A stretch of 64,000 nucleotides of DNA from Streptomyces sp. NBC_01463 (GCA_036227345.1 CP109468.1:4650001-4714000), one strand, 5' to 3'. Positions 9,652 to 18,925 are shown, counted from the first letter of the stretch. Program-made: numbers and translations. The notes: generated from the sequence alone by a model not told the origin.

Positions 9652-9985
9652 GGGCGAGGCCTTTCACGTGAGTTGGGTGCGATGAATGTCCGTACTGCGG
9701 GAATTGATCCCTGGCCAGGGCGGATACGTAAGGTTAGCGGCCGGATCCGGCCCTTCGTCGGTGCGGCCCGCCTGTCGGGCAACCGAGCCGCAACCGAGCC
9801 GCAACCGATCCCGGACCGAGTCCCTGTGACCGGGCTGTGCGGACCTCATGGATGTCGTCGGCAGGTCTCTCCCATCCGCCCTGAGGTGCACGGCGGCGTT
9901 ACTAGCGTGTTCGGCCGACGTGTCTGACGATCAGTCAGGCACACCGGTGTCCGTTGTCCGTCTGTGTGACAAGAAGGGCTCTCGT
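9652..9985. other. divergent intergenic region, vWA protein / secreted protein
   Basis: 334 bp without a gene. It holds a palindrome GGCCGGATCCGGCC (9738-9751), a candidate plus-strand -10 TACTAG near 9900, and a short dyad CTGAC-GATCA-GTCAG near 9922. A partial parS-like core TTTCACGTGA sits at 9662-9671, right at the vWA start. No RNA gene is evident. Confidence 0.5.
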
Positions 9986-11635
9986 ATGAAGAACCCATCC
10001 CGCCGAACACGACTCGTGGCCTGTGCCGTGGCAGCCGGGGCGATGCTTTCAGGCCTTGCCCCGGCCGTGGGCGCGAACGCGGCCCCCGCGACCGGGCCGG
10101 CCTCGTCGGTCCCGGCCGTGGACGACCCCGTGCCGGGCCACGAGGGCATGCCGGACGACGGGTTCGACGACGAACCCGAGGGTGAACAGGACGACTTGGC
10201 CGGTACCGGAACGGCCGGTGCGAGCAGGGGCGCCCCGGCCGCCGTGGTGCCGGGCCGTCCCGCCGACTTCAGGCTGGCCAAGGGCACGGACCTGTCCGGC
10301 CTGGTCACCGGGCTGGACGCGGGCCTGCCCAAGCAGGGCCTCACCGAACTGATGGAACAGGCCAACCGGCCGGCTGCCGACTGCGGGACCGCCGGCATCT
10401 ACGGACCCGACCTCACCGTCAGCCACCGCGTCTGCTGGAAGAGCGACGACGCCACGTCCTCGGAGTGGGTGCCGCAGGCCATCTCCGGCGTCTCGGACGC
10501 CCAGGAGGACGAGGACTGGGGCACGTCGAACGCCGAGCCGGTCGCCGTGGGCGGTTACGACGCGGCGAACCCGGGGCGCAGCGACTACATCGCGGGCCGC
10601 GACGACTGTCTGCGGAGCTCCGCGTCGGACGCCTGCAACGAGAAGGGCATCCGGGTCACCTTCTTCAACCGGGCGACCGGGATGTACCGCCATGTGCTGC
10701 TGGTGTGGCCGTACATGAACTCCAAGGACCACATATCCTTCGACGCCCTCCACGCGCGTGAGGGCCGGTGCAACCCCGTCGTCGTGACCGGCTGCGCCGC
10801 GCAGAACGGCATACACGCGGGCGGCATGGTCTGGTACGGCGACTACCTGTACGTCGCCGACACCGCCAACGGCATGCGGGTCTTCGACCTCCGCAGGATC
10901 ATGGACCTCAACCCCGACAACGACGACACGGTCGACGACCCGACGCCGGACGGACTCGTCAGCAACGTCCGGGACAAGAAGCTGATCGGCCGGCAGAGCA
11001 ACGTCTGGTACGGATACGGCTACCGCTACGTCATGCCGCAGGTGGCCACGCTGAAGTTCACCACGGCCAAGAACACCGGCACCACCAGCGGCAACCAGTG
11101 CTACGCCACCGGCCGGCCGAAGGCCTCGTACATCTCGCTGGACCGCACCGGGACCGACCACATGGTCCTCGGCGAGTACTGCAACACCAACAACGGCGGC
11201 AGCAGCCCCGGGCGCGTCGGCGCCTACCCGATGACCGCGCTGACAGCGGCGGTCGAGGGCGCGGCCGGGACGACCGCGGGCGCCGACCAGGCGTACGGCC
11301 TGCCGGCCGGCGCGAAGTTCGGCGACGAGGACCTGTGGCACAAGATCCAGGGTGCGATGCGGTACGAGGGCAAGTGGTACTTCCACCGCAGCAACGCCTA
11401 CGACAACGGGCGGCTGCTCCAGGCCTCCGTCGGGGCGAACGGCGAGCTCGTCGGCAACACGAAGACCCTGCAGACGTCCTTCGGCCCCGAGGACCTCTAC
11501 CTCGCGCACGGGCGGGGTGACGGCTTCCCGCCGCGGCTCTGGTCGCTGAGCGAGCACGCGCCGAGCAAGTGCGGGGTGTGCAAGCGGGAGGTGTACAGCT
11601 ACCCGATGGCCGAGGTGATCAGCTCCTTCGGCTGA
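9986..11635 (+). CDS. secreted protein of unknown function
   Basis: The ATG at 9986 follows AAGAAGGG and opens a clear Sec signal peptide (MKNPSRRTRLVACAVAAGAM, cleavage likely near ANA-AP at about residue 33). The mature part, about 515 residues, has an acidic linker (DDGFDDEPEGEQDD), then a large domain with several Trp/Tyr-rich strands and a segment DYLYVADTANGMRVFDLR that resembles one blade of a beta-propeller (LVIVD-like). Few cysteines lie in the C-terminal end (KCGVCKREV). I do not recognise an enzyme motif. It probably acts outside the cell; the propeller idea is an inference. Confidence 0.8.
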   Translation: MKNPSRRTRLVACAVAAGAMLSGLAPAVGANAAPATGPASSVPAVDDPVPGHEGMPDDGFDDEPEGEQDDLAGTGTAGASRGAPAAVVPGRPADFRLAKGTDLSGLVTGLDAGLPKQGLTELMEQANRPAADCGTAGIYGPDLTVSHRVCWKSDDATSSEWVPQAISGVSDAQEDEDWGTSNAEPVAVGGYDAANPGRSDYIAGRDDCLRSSASDACNEKGIRVTFFNRATGMYRHVLLVWPYMNSKDHISFDALHAREGRCNPVVVTGCAAQNGIHAGGMVWYGDYLYVADTANGMRVFDLRRIMDLNPDNDDTVDDPTPDGLVSNVRDKKLIGRQSNVWYGYGYRYVMPQVATLKFTTAKNTGTTSGNQCYATGRPKASYISLDRTGTDHMVLGEYCNTNNGGSSPGRVGAYPMTALTAAVEGAAGTTAGADQAYGLPAGAKFGDEDLWHKIQGAMRYEGKWYFHRSNAYDNGRLLQASVGANGELVGNTKTLQTSFGPEDLYLAHGRGDGFPPRLWSLSEHAPSKCGVCKREVYSYPMAEVISSFG

Positions 11636-11717
11636 TCCCTGAGGCTGAGGCGTGGTGCCTGGTGCCCGGTTCCGTGCGTGCCCGCCGCACCGGAGTCTGC
11701 CGGACTAGAGTCGGACC

Positions 11718-12125
11718 ATGGTTTCCGGTGAGGCGCCGCAGGCGGCGGGCAGCGTTCGGGTCGATGTCTGGATCTGGTCGGTCCGGCTCACGAAGACCCG
11801 CGCGCAGGCGGCCGCCGCCTGCCGCGCGGGTCATGTGAAGGTCGCCGGTGAGCGCGCCAAGCCCGCCCAGGCGCTGCGCGTCGGCGACGAGGTGCGGCTG
11901 CGGCACGACGGCCGGGACCGGGTCGTCGTCGTGTCGAAGATCGTGAAGAAGCGGGTCGGGGCGCCGGTGGCCGCGGAGTGCTTCGTCGACAACAGCCCGC
12001 CCCCGCCGCCGCGCGAGACCGCGATCCAGATTCCGGTACGCGACCGGGGCGCGGGAAGGCCGACGAAGCGGGACCGGCGCGAGATGGACCGGCTGCGAGG
12101 CGCGGGCCCCGACGCCGCGGAGTGA
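11718..12125 (+). CDS. S4-domain RNA-binding protein (Hsp15/HslR-like)
   Basis: Small basic protein of 135 residues. The S4 fold (residues about 14-75) is seen in VRVDVWIWSVRLTKTRAQA and the GHVKVAGERAKPAQALRVGDEV turn; the tail is Arg/Lys rich (RDRREMDRLRG). Hsp15-family proteins bind stalled 50S subunits that still carry nascent tRNA-peptide and help recycle them. Here the assignment rests on the S4 motif and size. It stands alone between a secreted protein and a convergent FUSC exporter. Confidence 0.9.
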   Translation: MVSGEAPQAAGSVRVDVWIWSVRLTKTRAQAAAACRAGHVKVAGERAKPAQALRVGDEVRLRHDGRDRVVVVSKIVKKRVGAPVAAECFVDNSPPPPPRETAIQIPVRDRGAGRPTKRDRREMDRLRGAGPDAAE

Positions 12126-12157
12126 CGGGCGCGGGGCCGGACCGGCGCCGCCCACCA

Positions 12158-14131
12158 CTACGGCGCGGGTGAGGCGATGGCCCGTGCCGCCGCGACCTCC
12201 TGGCGCAGCGGGGCGAGTACGCCCTCCTCGTCGCCCGGGAGTTCGGCGCGCACCTCCACCAGGACCTCGCTCGCGCGCAGTCCGTCGGCCAGTTCGCGGA
12301 GCTGGGCCCGGACCGCGGCCACTTCCTCCGGTTCCGGTTCCTGGGCGCCGTGGTTGACGCGGACCCGGGCCGCGGTCGTGGCGTCCACGATGCGTTCCAC
12401 CGCGACGACCAGCGGCCACCAGGCGGCGGCGCGGGTGCCGGTCGGGGGCGGTTCGGTCAGGGCGCGCTGGAACTCGGAGCGTACGGAGGACAGATCGCGG
12501 TAGATGCGGCGCCGGGCCCGGACCCGTTCCGCCCGGTCGCCTCCGCCGCCCGGCTCGAACGCGTACGCCACGTAGTCCGCGATGTCCGTCACCGCGTCGG
12601 CCAGCCGGTGGCCGATCCGGGTGTGCCAGCTCTCCGGCCACAGCAGATATCCGGCCACCAGCACGATCGCGCAGCCGATCAGGCTGTCCAGGAAACGCGG
12701 CCAGACCAGGTGCACGCCCTGGTGGTTCAGCAGATCGGACAGCAGCAGGATGACCGGGGTGACGGCCGCGGTCTGGAAGGCGTAGCCCTTCGCCGTGAGC
12801 GCCGGGATCAGCGCGGCGAGCAGCATCATCACCGGCACGTCCCACCAGCCGAGCGGCACCTCGGCCAGCACCGGCGCGGCGATGACGAGCCCCGCGGCCG
12901 TGCCCACCGCGCGCAGGACGCCGCGGGAGAAGACGGAGCCGAAGTCGGGCTTCAGCACGAAGGTGACGGTCAGCGCGACCCAGTAGGAGCGCGGTACGTC
13001 GATCAGTGAGGTCAGCGCCTGGGCCAGTCCGATGCAGAGTGCGAGGCGCAGCCCGTACCGCCAGGAGGGGCCGGAGAACAGGACGTTGCGGGTCGCGCGG
13101 CGGACGCGTACGCCGAGCGCGGCGGGGCGGCCCAGCCGGTCGTCGACGTTGTACGGATCGGGTTCGGCCTTGTGGACGACCGTGAACGCGTGGCGCAGCG
13201 CGCTGTCGACCGCCCGGGTGGCGGGCGAGTCGGGGGCGGGCAGGCCGGGCCCGTCGCCGCCGGTGCGGGTCTCCGCCACGTCGGCGGCCAGGTCCCGCAC
13301 CGCCGCCGGGATCGCGTCGGGGAGCCGGATCCGCCGCACGTGGACCGCGGGGGCCGCCTCGACCAGCGGGATGACGACGTTCAGCTGGGACAGCAGCCGC
13401 ACCATCGCGCCGCTGCGGCCGTGGTAGCGGGCACGGCGGGCGAGGATCAGGTCGTAGGAGGTGTTGAGGGAGTCGGTGACGGCCTGTCGCTTCTCCTCGT
13501 ACGCGTCGGTGCCCGCGGCGGCGAGCAGGTCGGCGACCGCGAGATAGGTGCCGGTGACCGAGACCCGTTCCGGCAGCTTCCGCCTGAACGGCCAGGCCAG
13601 CAGCGTCAGGACGAGGACGAACAGTCCGCCCAGCGTCAGCAGCAGCGGTGCCACCCACCACGGGTCCGGCATCGGGAGTCCGGCGCCGACCACGGAGTTG
13701 AGCAGGAGCAGCAGTCCGGACACGGAGGCGACGGCGCCGATCGTCGACATCATCCCGGAGGCGAGACCGATGGCCGTGAGCACGGCGACGGCCGCCCAGC
13801 CGGTGCCGTACACGAGCGTGCCGATCATGATGCCGAGGGCGCCGAACAGCTGTGGCACGGCGATGTTGAGGATGCGCATCCGGTACGCGTCGGCGGTGTC
13901 GCCGATCACGCCGGACAGGGCGCCCATGGAGGCGAGCGCCCCGTACACCGGCCGGTCGGCGGCGAATCCGACGGCGAGCGGTGCGGCGAGTGCCACGGAG
14001 GCGCGGGCGACGGCGGCCCAGGGGACGGGGGTGGGCTGGGGGCGCAGCCCGTAGCGGAGCCAGACGGGGGGCGTGCCCCGCCGGTGCGCCAGGGTGGACC
14101 GGGCGGGTCCGTCGGCCTCGGTGCCGGTCAA
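12158..14131 (-). CDS. FUSC-family membrane protein (aromatic acid exporter-like)
   Basis: Protein of 657 residues with two groups of membrane helices (about 38-190 and 370-500), each followed by a cytoplasmic stretch rich in charged residues. This is the fused FUSC layout of p-hydroxybenzoic-acid efflux (AaeB)-like proteins. The second repeat has the family's PRSYWVALTVTFVLKPDFGSV segment with the conserved K-P-D/E signature. It probably exports small aromatic or organic acids. It converges on the S4 gene and is followed by the oxidoreductase gene after 146 bp on the same strand; no substrate evidence is visible. Confidence 0.88.
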   Translation of the reverse strand: MTGTEADGPARSTLAHRRGTPPVWLRYGLRPQPTPVPWAAVARASVALAAPLAVGFAADRPVYGALASMGALSGVIGDTADAYRMRILNIAVPQLFGALGIMIGTLVYGTGWAAVAVLTAIGLASGMMSTIGAVASVSGLLLLLNSVVGAGLPMPDPWWVAPLLLTLGGLFVLVLTLLAWPFRRKLPERVSVTGTYLAVADLLAAAGTDAYEEKRQAVTDSLNTSYDLILARRARYHGRSGAMVRLLSQLNVVIPLVEAAPAVHVRRIRLPDAIPAAVRDLAADVAETRTGGDGPGLPAPDSPATRAVDSALRHAFTVVHKAEPDPYNVDDRLGRPAALGVRVRRATRNVLFSGPSWRYGLRLALCIGLAQALTSLIDVPRSYWVALTVTFVLKPDFGSVFSRGVLRAVGTAAGLVIAAPVLAEVPLGWWDVPVMMLLAALIPALTAKGYAFQTAAVTPVILLLSDLLNHQGVHLVWPRFLDSLIGCAIVLVAGYLLWPESWHTRIGHRLADAVTDIADYVAYAFEPGGGGDRAERVRARRRIYRDLSSVRSEFQRALTEPPPTGTRAAAWWPLVVAVERIVDATTAARVRVNHGAQEPEPEEVAAVRAQLRELADGLRASEVLVEVRAELPGDEEGVLAPLRQEVAAARAIASPAP

Positions 14132-14277
14132 TGCGTCCCCCTCCGCCGCTCAGCGGTCAGCTGCGATGTCCTGCGGCCCGTCGGCCGGCCGGACCTCCAG
14201 CGTATGCAGTCGGGCCTGCTCGCAGGTGCGGAGGGCGGCTGCCCGCCGGCCGCGGCGGTGTCCGGCCGGCGCCGTTC

Positions 14278-15228
14278 TCAGCAGTGGCCGTTCTCCCGCA
14301 GCACGATGACGGTCTTGCCGCGCGCCCCGCCGGTCCGGTTGCGGTCTAGGGCCTGCGGGGCCTTCTCCAGGGGGAGTTCGATGTCGATGAGGACGCGCAG
14401 GACACCCTCCGCGGCACCCGCGGCCAGCACCTCCAGCAGGACCGGGTTCGGATCGAGGCGGAAGTCGATGCCCCGCACTCCCCCGGTGAGCGGTGCCCCG
14501 GCGGCGACGCCGAGGGTGGAGAGCGCGATGCCGCCCGGCCGGACCGCCGCGGCGTGCGCGGCGAATGCCGCGGGGGTCGCGGAGGCCAGGTCGGCCAGCG
14601 CGTCGACGCCGTCCGGGCAGGCCGCCCGTATCGCCTCGGCCACCGGTCCCGCCGTGACGTCGAGTGTCGCGGTGGCGCCCAACGACCCCATCCTGGACCG
14701 TTCGTCACCCCGCACCGCCGCGATCACGCGGACGTCCCGGGCCGCGGCGAGCTGGGTCAGGAAGCTGCCGACACCGCCGGCGGCCCCGACGACCAGCAGC
14801 GTCTCGTGGCCGCGCAGCGCCACCGCCTCCAGGATCTGGGCCGCGGCGGTGCCGGCGGACGGCAGCGCGGCCGCGGTCCGGGGATGGAGGCCGCGCGGGA
14901 CGAGGGCGATGGCGGAGTCCTGCGGCACGCAGACGTAGTCGCAGTACGTGCCGGGGCCCGCCGCGGGTCCGCCGGCCCGGCCGAAGACGTGGTCGCCGAC
15001 CCGGAAGCGGTTGTCGCCGCTGCCGATCATGTCGACGCGGCCCGCGTAGTCCACGCCGACGAGGAGGGGGAGTGCATCGGCTCCGGCGCCGTCAGCGCGC
15101 TGCCAGTCGTGCGGGTTGAGGGAGGCGTACTCGATCTTCACCCGCACCTCGCCGGTGTCCGGGTCCGGCTTGGGCACCTCGACCAGGGCGGGATCGGCCC
15201 GGAACGTGCTGACGGCGATGGCTCGCAT
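14278..15228 (-). CDS. NADP-dependent quinone-type oxidoreductase (MDR superfamily)
   Basis: 316-residue zinc-independent medium-chain reductase. The start is the ATG of MRAIAVSTF at 15228; the open frame continues upstream but with sequence belonging to the neighbouring gene's shadow. The N-terminal GroES-like domain has the EYASLNPHDWQ and GVDYAGRV motifs. The Rossmann domain shows VVGAAGGVGSFLTQLA (about residues 150-165), the nucleotide-binding loop of quinone oxidoreductases. It likely reduces quinones or enones with NADPH in the cytoplasm. Substrate unknown. Confidence 0.92.
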   Translation of the reverse strand: MRAIAVSTFRADPALVEVPKPDPDTGEVRVKIEYASLNPHDWQRADGAGADALPLLVGVDYAGRVDMIGSGDNRFRVGDHVFGRAGGPAAGPGTYCDYVCVPQDSAIALVPRGLHPRTAAALPSAGTAAAQILEAVALRGHETLLVVGAAGGVGSFLTQLAAARDVRVIAAVRGDERSRMGSLGATATLDVTAGPVAEAIRAACPDGVDALADLASATPAAFAAHAAAVRPGGIALSTLGVAAGAPLTGGVRGIDFRLDPNPVLLEVLAAGAAEGVLRVLIDIELPLEKAPQALDRNRTGGARGKTVIVLRENGHC

Positions 15229-15319
15229 ACGGAAGACCTCCCAGTCGCCCCCGGCAGTCACCTCCTCCACTCTTCCCCGGCGCGTCCCCGCCCGCACGTC
15301 GGCACGGACGGGCCCGGTC

Positions 15320-16282
15320 TCATCCGCCGCCGTGCAGTTCCAGGGCGACGAGCAGGGCGCGGTGGTCGGTGGCGGCGAGGTGCAGGAAGCGGGCCGAGCG
15401 GACCGAAAACGCGTCGCTGACCAGCACATGGTCGATCTGGGTGCGCAGCGGTGTGGTGCGGTCGGCGGGCCAGGAGTACGTACGGGAGGCGCCGGCGAGA
15501 CGGGCGCTGTCGTGGAGGCCGCCCGCGTCCAGGACGGCCCGGAAGGCGGCGTGGTCCTGGGAGGCGTTGAAGTCGCCGGCCACGACGGCGGGGGCCGCCC
15601 GGACCGATGCGGCGAGGTCCCGGATCCGGCCGAGCTCGCGGCGCCAGAGGGCGACCCCGCCGGGGACCGGCGGCATGGGGTGCGCGAGCTGGAGCCGCAC
15701 CTCCCGGCCGGCCACGACGGCGACCGCTCCAGGCATCGCCATCTCACCGGCGACCCGGCCCGCCGGGCGCAGCGGGAACCTGCTGAGGATCGCCGAGCCG
15801 AGCGAGCCGTCGAGCCGGACGACCTCGCGGTACGGGTAGGAGGCGGCCGGGACCCGGGCGTCGAGGGCGTCCGCGCACCCGAGGTCGCACTCCTGGACGA
15901 AGACCACGTCCGGCCGTTCCCGGCGGACGGCGGTGATCAGCGCGTCCGTCGCCTCCCCGAACTCCACGTTGGAGGTGAGGACGTCCAGCCGGGCCAGCAC
16001 CGGACCGTGCGCGCCCGTGGCGCCGGGACCGTACGGGCGCACGAACCACACCGTCAGCGCGAGGACGACCGCCGCCCACCCCAGGCCGCCGCGCCAGCGG
16101 GCCAGCGCGGCGAGTCCGAGACCGGCGGCGCCGGGCACCAGGAGCCAGGGCAGGAAGGCAAGCGCCTGCGGGACGGGGGTGGGGCCGTCGGCGCCGGCCG
16201 CCCGGAAACCGATCACGAGGCTCACCGGCGCGAGGAGCAGCACGGCGCAGCAGAGCACGGAGCGGCGGAGCGGTTCCGTCAT
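15320..16282 (-). CDS. membrane-anchored endonuclease/exonuclease/phosphatase (EEP) family protein
   Basis: 320 residues. Three hydrophobic helices in the first 85 residues anchor an EEP-fold domain. The fold's marks are present: TSNVEFG near residue 100, VFVQECD (the metal-binding Glu), VVAGDFNAS (Asp-x-Asn), and the C-terminal IDHVLVS and ATDHRALLV (catalytic Asp-His). This EEP layout with N-terminal helices is common in actinomycetes, and the active site probably faces outside. It may cleave phosphodiesters or nucleotides there. Its ATG overlaps the stop of the upstream membrane-protein gene (ATGA), indicating translational coupling. Confidence 0.9.
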   Translation of the reverse strand: MTEPLRRSVLCCAVLLLAPVSLVIGFRAAGADGPTPVPQALAFLPWLLVPGAAGLGLAALARWRGGLGWAAVVLALTVWFVRPYGPGATGAHGPVLARLDVLTSNVEFGEATDALITAVRRERPDVVFVQECDLGCADALDARVPAASYPYREVVRLDGSLGSAILSRFPLRPAGRVAGEMAMPGAVAVVAGREVRLQLAHPMPPVPGGVALWRRELGRIRDLAASVRAAPAVVAGDFNASQDHAAFRAVLDAGGLHDSARLAGASRTYSWPADRTTPLRTQIDHVLVSDAFSVRSARFLHLAATDHRALLVALELHGGG

Positions 16283-17172
16283 GGGCCGGACGGTACCGGC
16301 AGCACCCGCTGGGCCCAGATCCGTGCCGCCACCGCGCACACGGCCACCGCGAGGCCCGTACCGAAGACGATCCACACCGTGGTGCGCAGCGATCCCGTCA
16401 GCGCGTCGTACACCGCGGCCGCCGCGTCCCTCTCGCTGCCCGGCACCTCGGCCAGCACCCGGTTGCGGGCCAGTGCGACCGCTCCGCGCAGCACCAGCGC
16501 GCCGAGCGCGAAACCGGCCCCGGCGACGGCGGTCGCGGCCAGTGCGGCCAGCGCGGAGCCGCGGCGGCCCGGTCCGCCGCGCACCCAGGCCACGACGACG
16601 GCGAGGAGCGCGAACACGAGCGTGCCGACGGCCGGCCACACACTGGCGGCGCGGAGCCAGCGGAAGCTCTGGCGCAGCTGGTCGGCGCGGTCGGCGGAGA
16701 TGATCTGGATGTCGGTGTGCTGGACGGGGATCTGGTCGGCGAACGGCACCCCGTTGTCCACCAGGTTCTGCTTCACCTTCTCCGTCACCGGCGCCAGGTC
16801 GATGGTGACGCTCTCGCCGCTCTCCCCGTCCAGTGCCGCCGTCACGGCCTCGTGGGCGGTGCGGTTGGCCGCGTTCCAGGCGTCCTGGAACGCGGCCGTG
16901 GTGGTGAAGGACTGCACGGCCTGGTGGAGGAAGTCGCGGACGGTGTCCTGGAGCGGGCCCACGTCGATCTGCTTCATCGCCTCGTCGGTGATCAGATCGG
17001 CCACGGTGTTCTGCACATCGGCGTCGGAGGCGAGCGGCGCCACCGCGGCCACGTACCGGTCCGTGTCGTCGATCTCCAGGTCGACCCAGGCGGAGAGCGC
17101 GCTCAGCGGCACCAGGACGGCGAGCAGCACCAGGAGCACCGCCGAGAGAGCCGCCGAGAAGTAGGTCCGCAC
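16279..17172 (-). CDS. membrane protein of unknown function, coupled to EEP phosphatase
   Basis: 297-residue protein. GTG at 17172 opens one N-terminal membrane helix (about 5-27), followed by an extracytoplasmic part of about 165 residues rich in Asp/Thr (EIDDTDRYVAAVAPLASD, and a helix-rich ITDEAMKQ region). Three further helices lie at about 195-215, 222-248 and 265-287. The arrangement is familiar from uncharacterised Streptomyces integral membrane proteins; no enzyme motif is visible. The 4-bp overlap with the EEP gene suggests that the two work together in the envelope. Confidence 0.8.
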   Translation of the reverse strand: MRTYFSAALSAVLLVLLAVLVPLSALSAWVDLEIDDTDRYVAAVAPLASDADVQNTVADLITDEAMKQIDVGPLQDTVRDFLHQAVQSFTTTAAFQDAWNAANRTAHEAVTAALDGESGESVTIDLAPVTEKVKQNLVDNGVPFADQIPVQHTDIQIISADRADQLRQSFRWLRAASVWPAVGTLVFALLAVVVAWVRGGPGRRGSALAALAATAVAGAGFALGALVLRGAVALARNRVLAEVPGSERDAAAAVYDALTGSLRTTVWIVFGTGLAVAVCAVAARIWAQRVLPVPSGP

Positions 17173-17292
17173 CCCACCAGGGAATCCCGGATGACGGCGG
17201 CGCGCTCCGGGCCGTAGCCCATCCGAGTTGCCGGGCGGCCCGGCCGGGTGTGCTCTGGAGGAAAGCGGGGGCGACGGAAGGAGCTCTCTGCC

Positions 17293-17691
17293 ATGGCCGC
17301 ACATGCTTCGGTGCAGGCACGCGGAACGCGCGCGCGTGCTCAGCGCCACTCGACGCTCAGCTGGGCCGTTCCCGTCACGCTCGGCGTGATCCTCGGCTGG
17401 TACGCGACCTCCATCGTCCGCGGCGGCGGTGTGCTCACCGGCACGCAGCTGGCGCTCGGACTCGTCTCCGGCGCCGTGCTCGCGGCGCTCTGCTTCGGTC
17501 TGGGCCGGGTGCAGAAGAGCCTGCCGCGCGAGCTCAGGGCGGTCGCGTACGGCGCGCTGTTCGGTGGTTCGGTCGGCTTCCTCTACAGCCTGTCCGGCAA
17601 GAGCGTGCTGGCCGCCTCGGTCCTCGGACTGCTGACCGGCGCGGGCATGCTGCTGGCCGCGTTCTACACCTTCTACACCCGGGAGGACTGA
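17293..17691 (+). CDS. small integral membrane protein
   Basis: 132 residues starting at ATG 17293, which has a clear GGAGCT ribosome-binding site; an ATG 15 codons upstream lacks one. After a basic, Arg-rich N-terminus (positive inside) come about four hydrophobic helices (approximately 22-42, 50-70, 78-98, 102-124) and a short acidic tail (TREED). No family beyond an actinobacterial membrane protein is recognised. It diverges from the 16279-17172 membrane gene over 120 bp. Confidence 0.78.
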   Translation: MAAHASVQARGTRARAQRHSTLSWAVPVTLGVILGWYATSIVRGGGVLTGTQLALGLVSGAVLAALCFGLGRVQKSLPRELRAVAYGALFGGSVGFLYSLSGKSVLAASVLGLLTGAGMLLAAFYTFYTRED

Positions 17692-17723
17692 GCCGGGCGC
17701 CGCGTCCCGGACCGCCTCCGTGA

Positions 17724-17764
17724 GCGATCCTTGACCTTCTCCATGGGGGAAGGCCAAGGATCGC
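17724..17764 (+). promoter_or_regulatory. MerR-type dyad operator/promoter
   Basis: A 41-bp dyad: GCGATCCTTGACCTTCTCC on the left is mirrored by GGGGGAAGGCCAAGGATCGC on the right, almost without mismatch. A -35 TTGACC (17731-17736) and a -10 AAGGAT (17756-17761) are 19 bp apart, the stretched spacing that MerR activators correct by twisting DNA. It stands 47 bp before the MerR-PP2C gene, so autoregulation is likely. Confidence 0.75.
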
Positions 17765-17810
17765 GTGTGCCGGGAGGGAACGGAACCCGCCCGGTATGAG
17801 GAGGCGTGAG

Positions 17811-18923
17811 GTGACGGACGAGGGCCAGGGGCGCGCGCCCGGTGCGGGACTGGTGACGATCGGGGCGTTCGCCCGGCTGTCCCGGCTGTCCGCCAAGGCG
17901 CTGCGCCGCTACGACGAGCTCGGTCTGCTGGCGCCCGCCCTGGTCGATCCGGTGAACGGCTACCGGTACTACGACCCGGCGCAGGCGCGGACGGCCCGGC
18001 TGGTGGCCTGGCTCCGCCGCATCGGGATGCCGCTCGCCCGGATCACGCGGGTGATCGCGCTGGAACCCGGCGCGGCGGCGGCGGAGATCCGGGCGTACTG
18101 GGCGCAGGTCGAGGCCGAGACGGCGGCCCGGCGCGACCTCGCGGCCTTCCTCATCGACCAGTTGTCGACGGAGGATGTCATGACACAGGTGGGAACGCTC
18201 GGAATCCGGTACGCGGCGGGCACCGACGCCGGTGCGGTACGGGAGACCAACCAGGACGCGGCCTACGCCGGGGCCCGGCTGCTCGCGGTCGCCGACGGCT
18301 TCGGCGCGGGCGGCGCGGGGGCGAGCACCGCGGCCATCGAGGCGCTGAAGCCGGTCGCGCTGGGCGGGGTGCCGGCCGGGGAGCTGCTGAACAGGCTGCA
18401 CGACGCGGCGGAACAGGCCGCGCGGGCGGTGCGGGACGCGGTCGCGGCGAGCGGCGGCGGGGAGCCCCAGGAGTCGGGGACGACGCTGACCGCGATGGTG
18501 TGGACGGGATCGCAGCTGGGCCTGGTGCACATCGGGGACTCGCGGGCGTATCTGCTGCGCGACGGCGAGCTGTTCCGGATCACGCACGACCACAGCCTGG
18601 TCCAGTCGATGATCGACGACGGTTCGCTGACCGAGGAGGAGGCGTTCTCGCACCCGCAGCGGGCGATGCTGCTCAAGGTCCTGGCCGGCGGCGGTCCGTA
18701 CGGCTCAGGCCCCGATCTGGACGTCCGCGACGCCCGGCCCGGCGACCGCTATCTGCTCTGCTCGGACGGGCTGTCGGCGGTCGTCGAGGGTACGGACCTG
18801 GCCCGGGTGCTCGCCGCGGCGGACGGCCCCGGCACGGCGGTGCGCGAGCTGGTTGCGCTGGCCGGGGCGGCGGGCGCGCCCGACAACGTGGCCTGCGCGG
18901 TCGCGGACGTCGTGGAGCTGTGA
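17811..18923 (+). CDS. MerR regulator fused to PP2C-type protein phosphatase
   Basis: 370 residues. I choose GTG 17811 because AGGAGG lies 6 nt upstream; ATG 17796 overlaps that site and has none of its own. The N-terminal third is a MerR winged helix (VTIGAFARLSRLSAKALRRY, GYRYYDPAQ) with its dimer helix. From about residue 124 a complete PPM/PP2C domain follows: AVADGFG, GDSRAYLL, CSDGLS and PDNVACAV supply the metal-binding Asp residues, and the N-terminal RETNQD segment is present. The fusion joins DNA binding to Ser/Thr dephosphorylation in one chain, probably linking a kinase signal or a ligand to its own promoter. A bidirectional terminator follows. Confidence 0.92.
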   Translation: MTDEGQGRAPGAGLVTIGAFARLSRLSAKALRRYDELGLLAPALVDPVNGYRYYDPAQARTARLVAWLRRIGMPLARITRVIALEPGAAAAEIRAYWAQVEAETAARRDLAAFLIDQLSTEDVMTQVGTLGIRYAAGTDAGAVRETNQDAAYAGARLLAVADGFGAGGAGASTAAIEALKPVALGGVPAGELLNRLHDAAEQAARAVRDAVAASGGGEPQESGTTLTAMVWTGSQLGLVHIGDSRAYLLRDGELFRITHDHSLVQSMIDDGSLTEEEAFSHPQRAMLLKVLAGGGPYGSGPDLDVRDARPGDRYLLCSDGLSAVVEGTDLARVLAAADGPGTAVRELVALAGAAGAPDNVACAVADVVEL

Positions 18924-18925
18924 CG

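Noticed and set aside
9661..9672. TTTCACGTGA, a parS-like core at the vWA start
   Set aside because: Only 10 of 14 parS positions match and the outer bases break the palindrome; I keep only the perfect site at 2860-2873.
15229..15747. N-terminal extension of the oxidoreductase to a 489-residue frame
   Set aside because: The added part overlaps the EEP gene in another frame and is Ser/Arg/Pro-rich shadow sequence; the real start is MRAIAVSTF at 15228.
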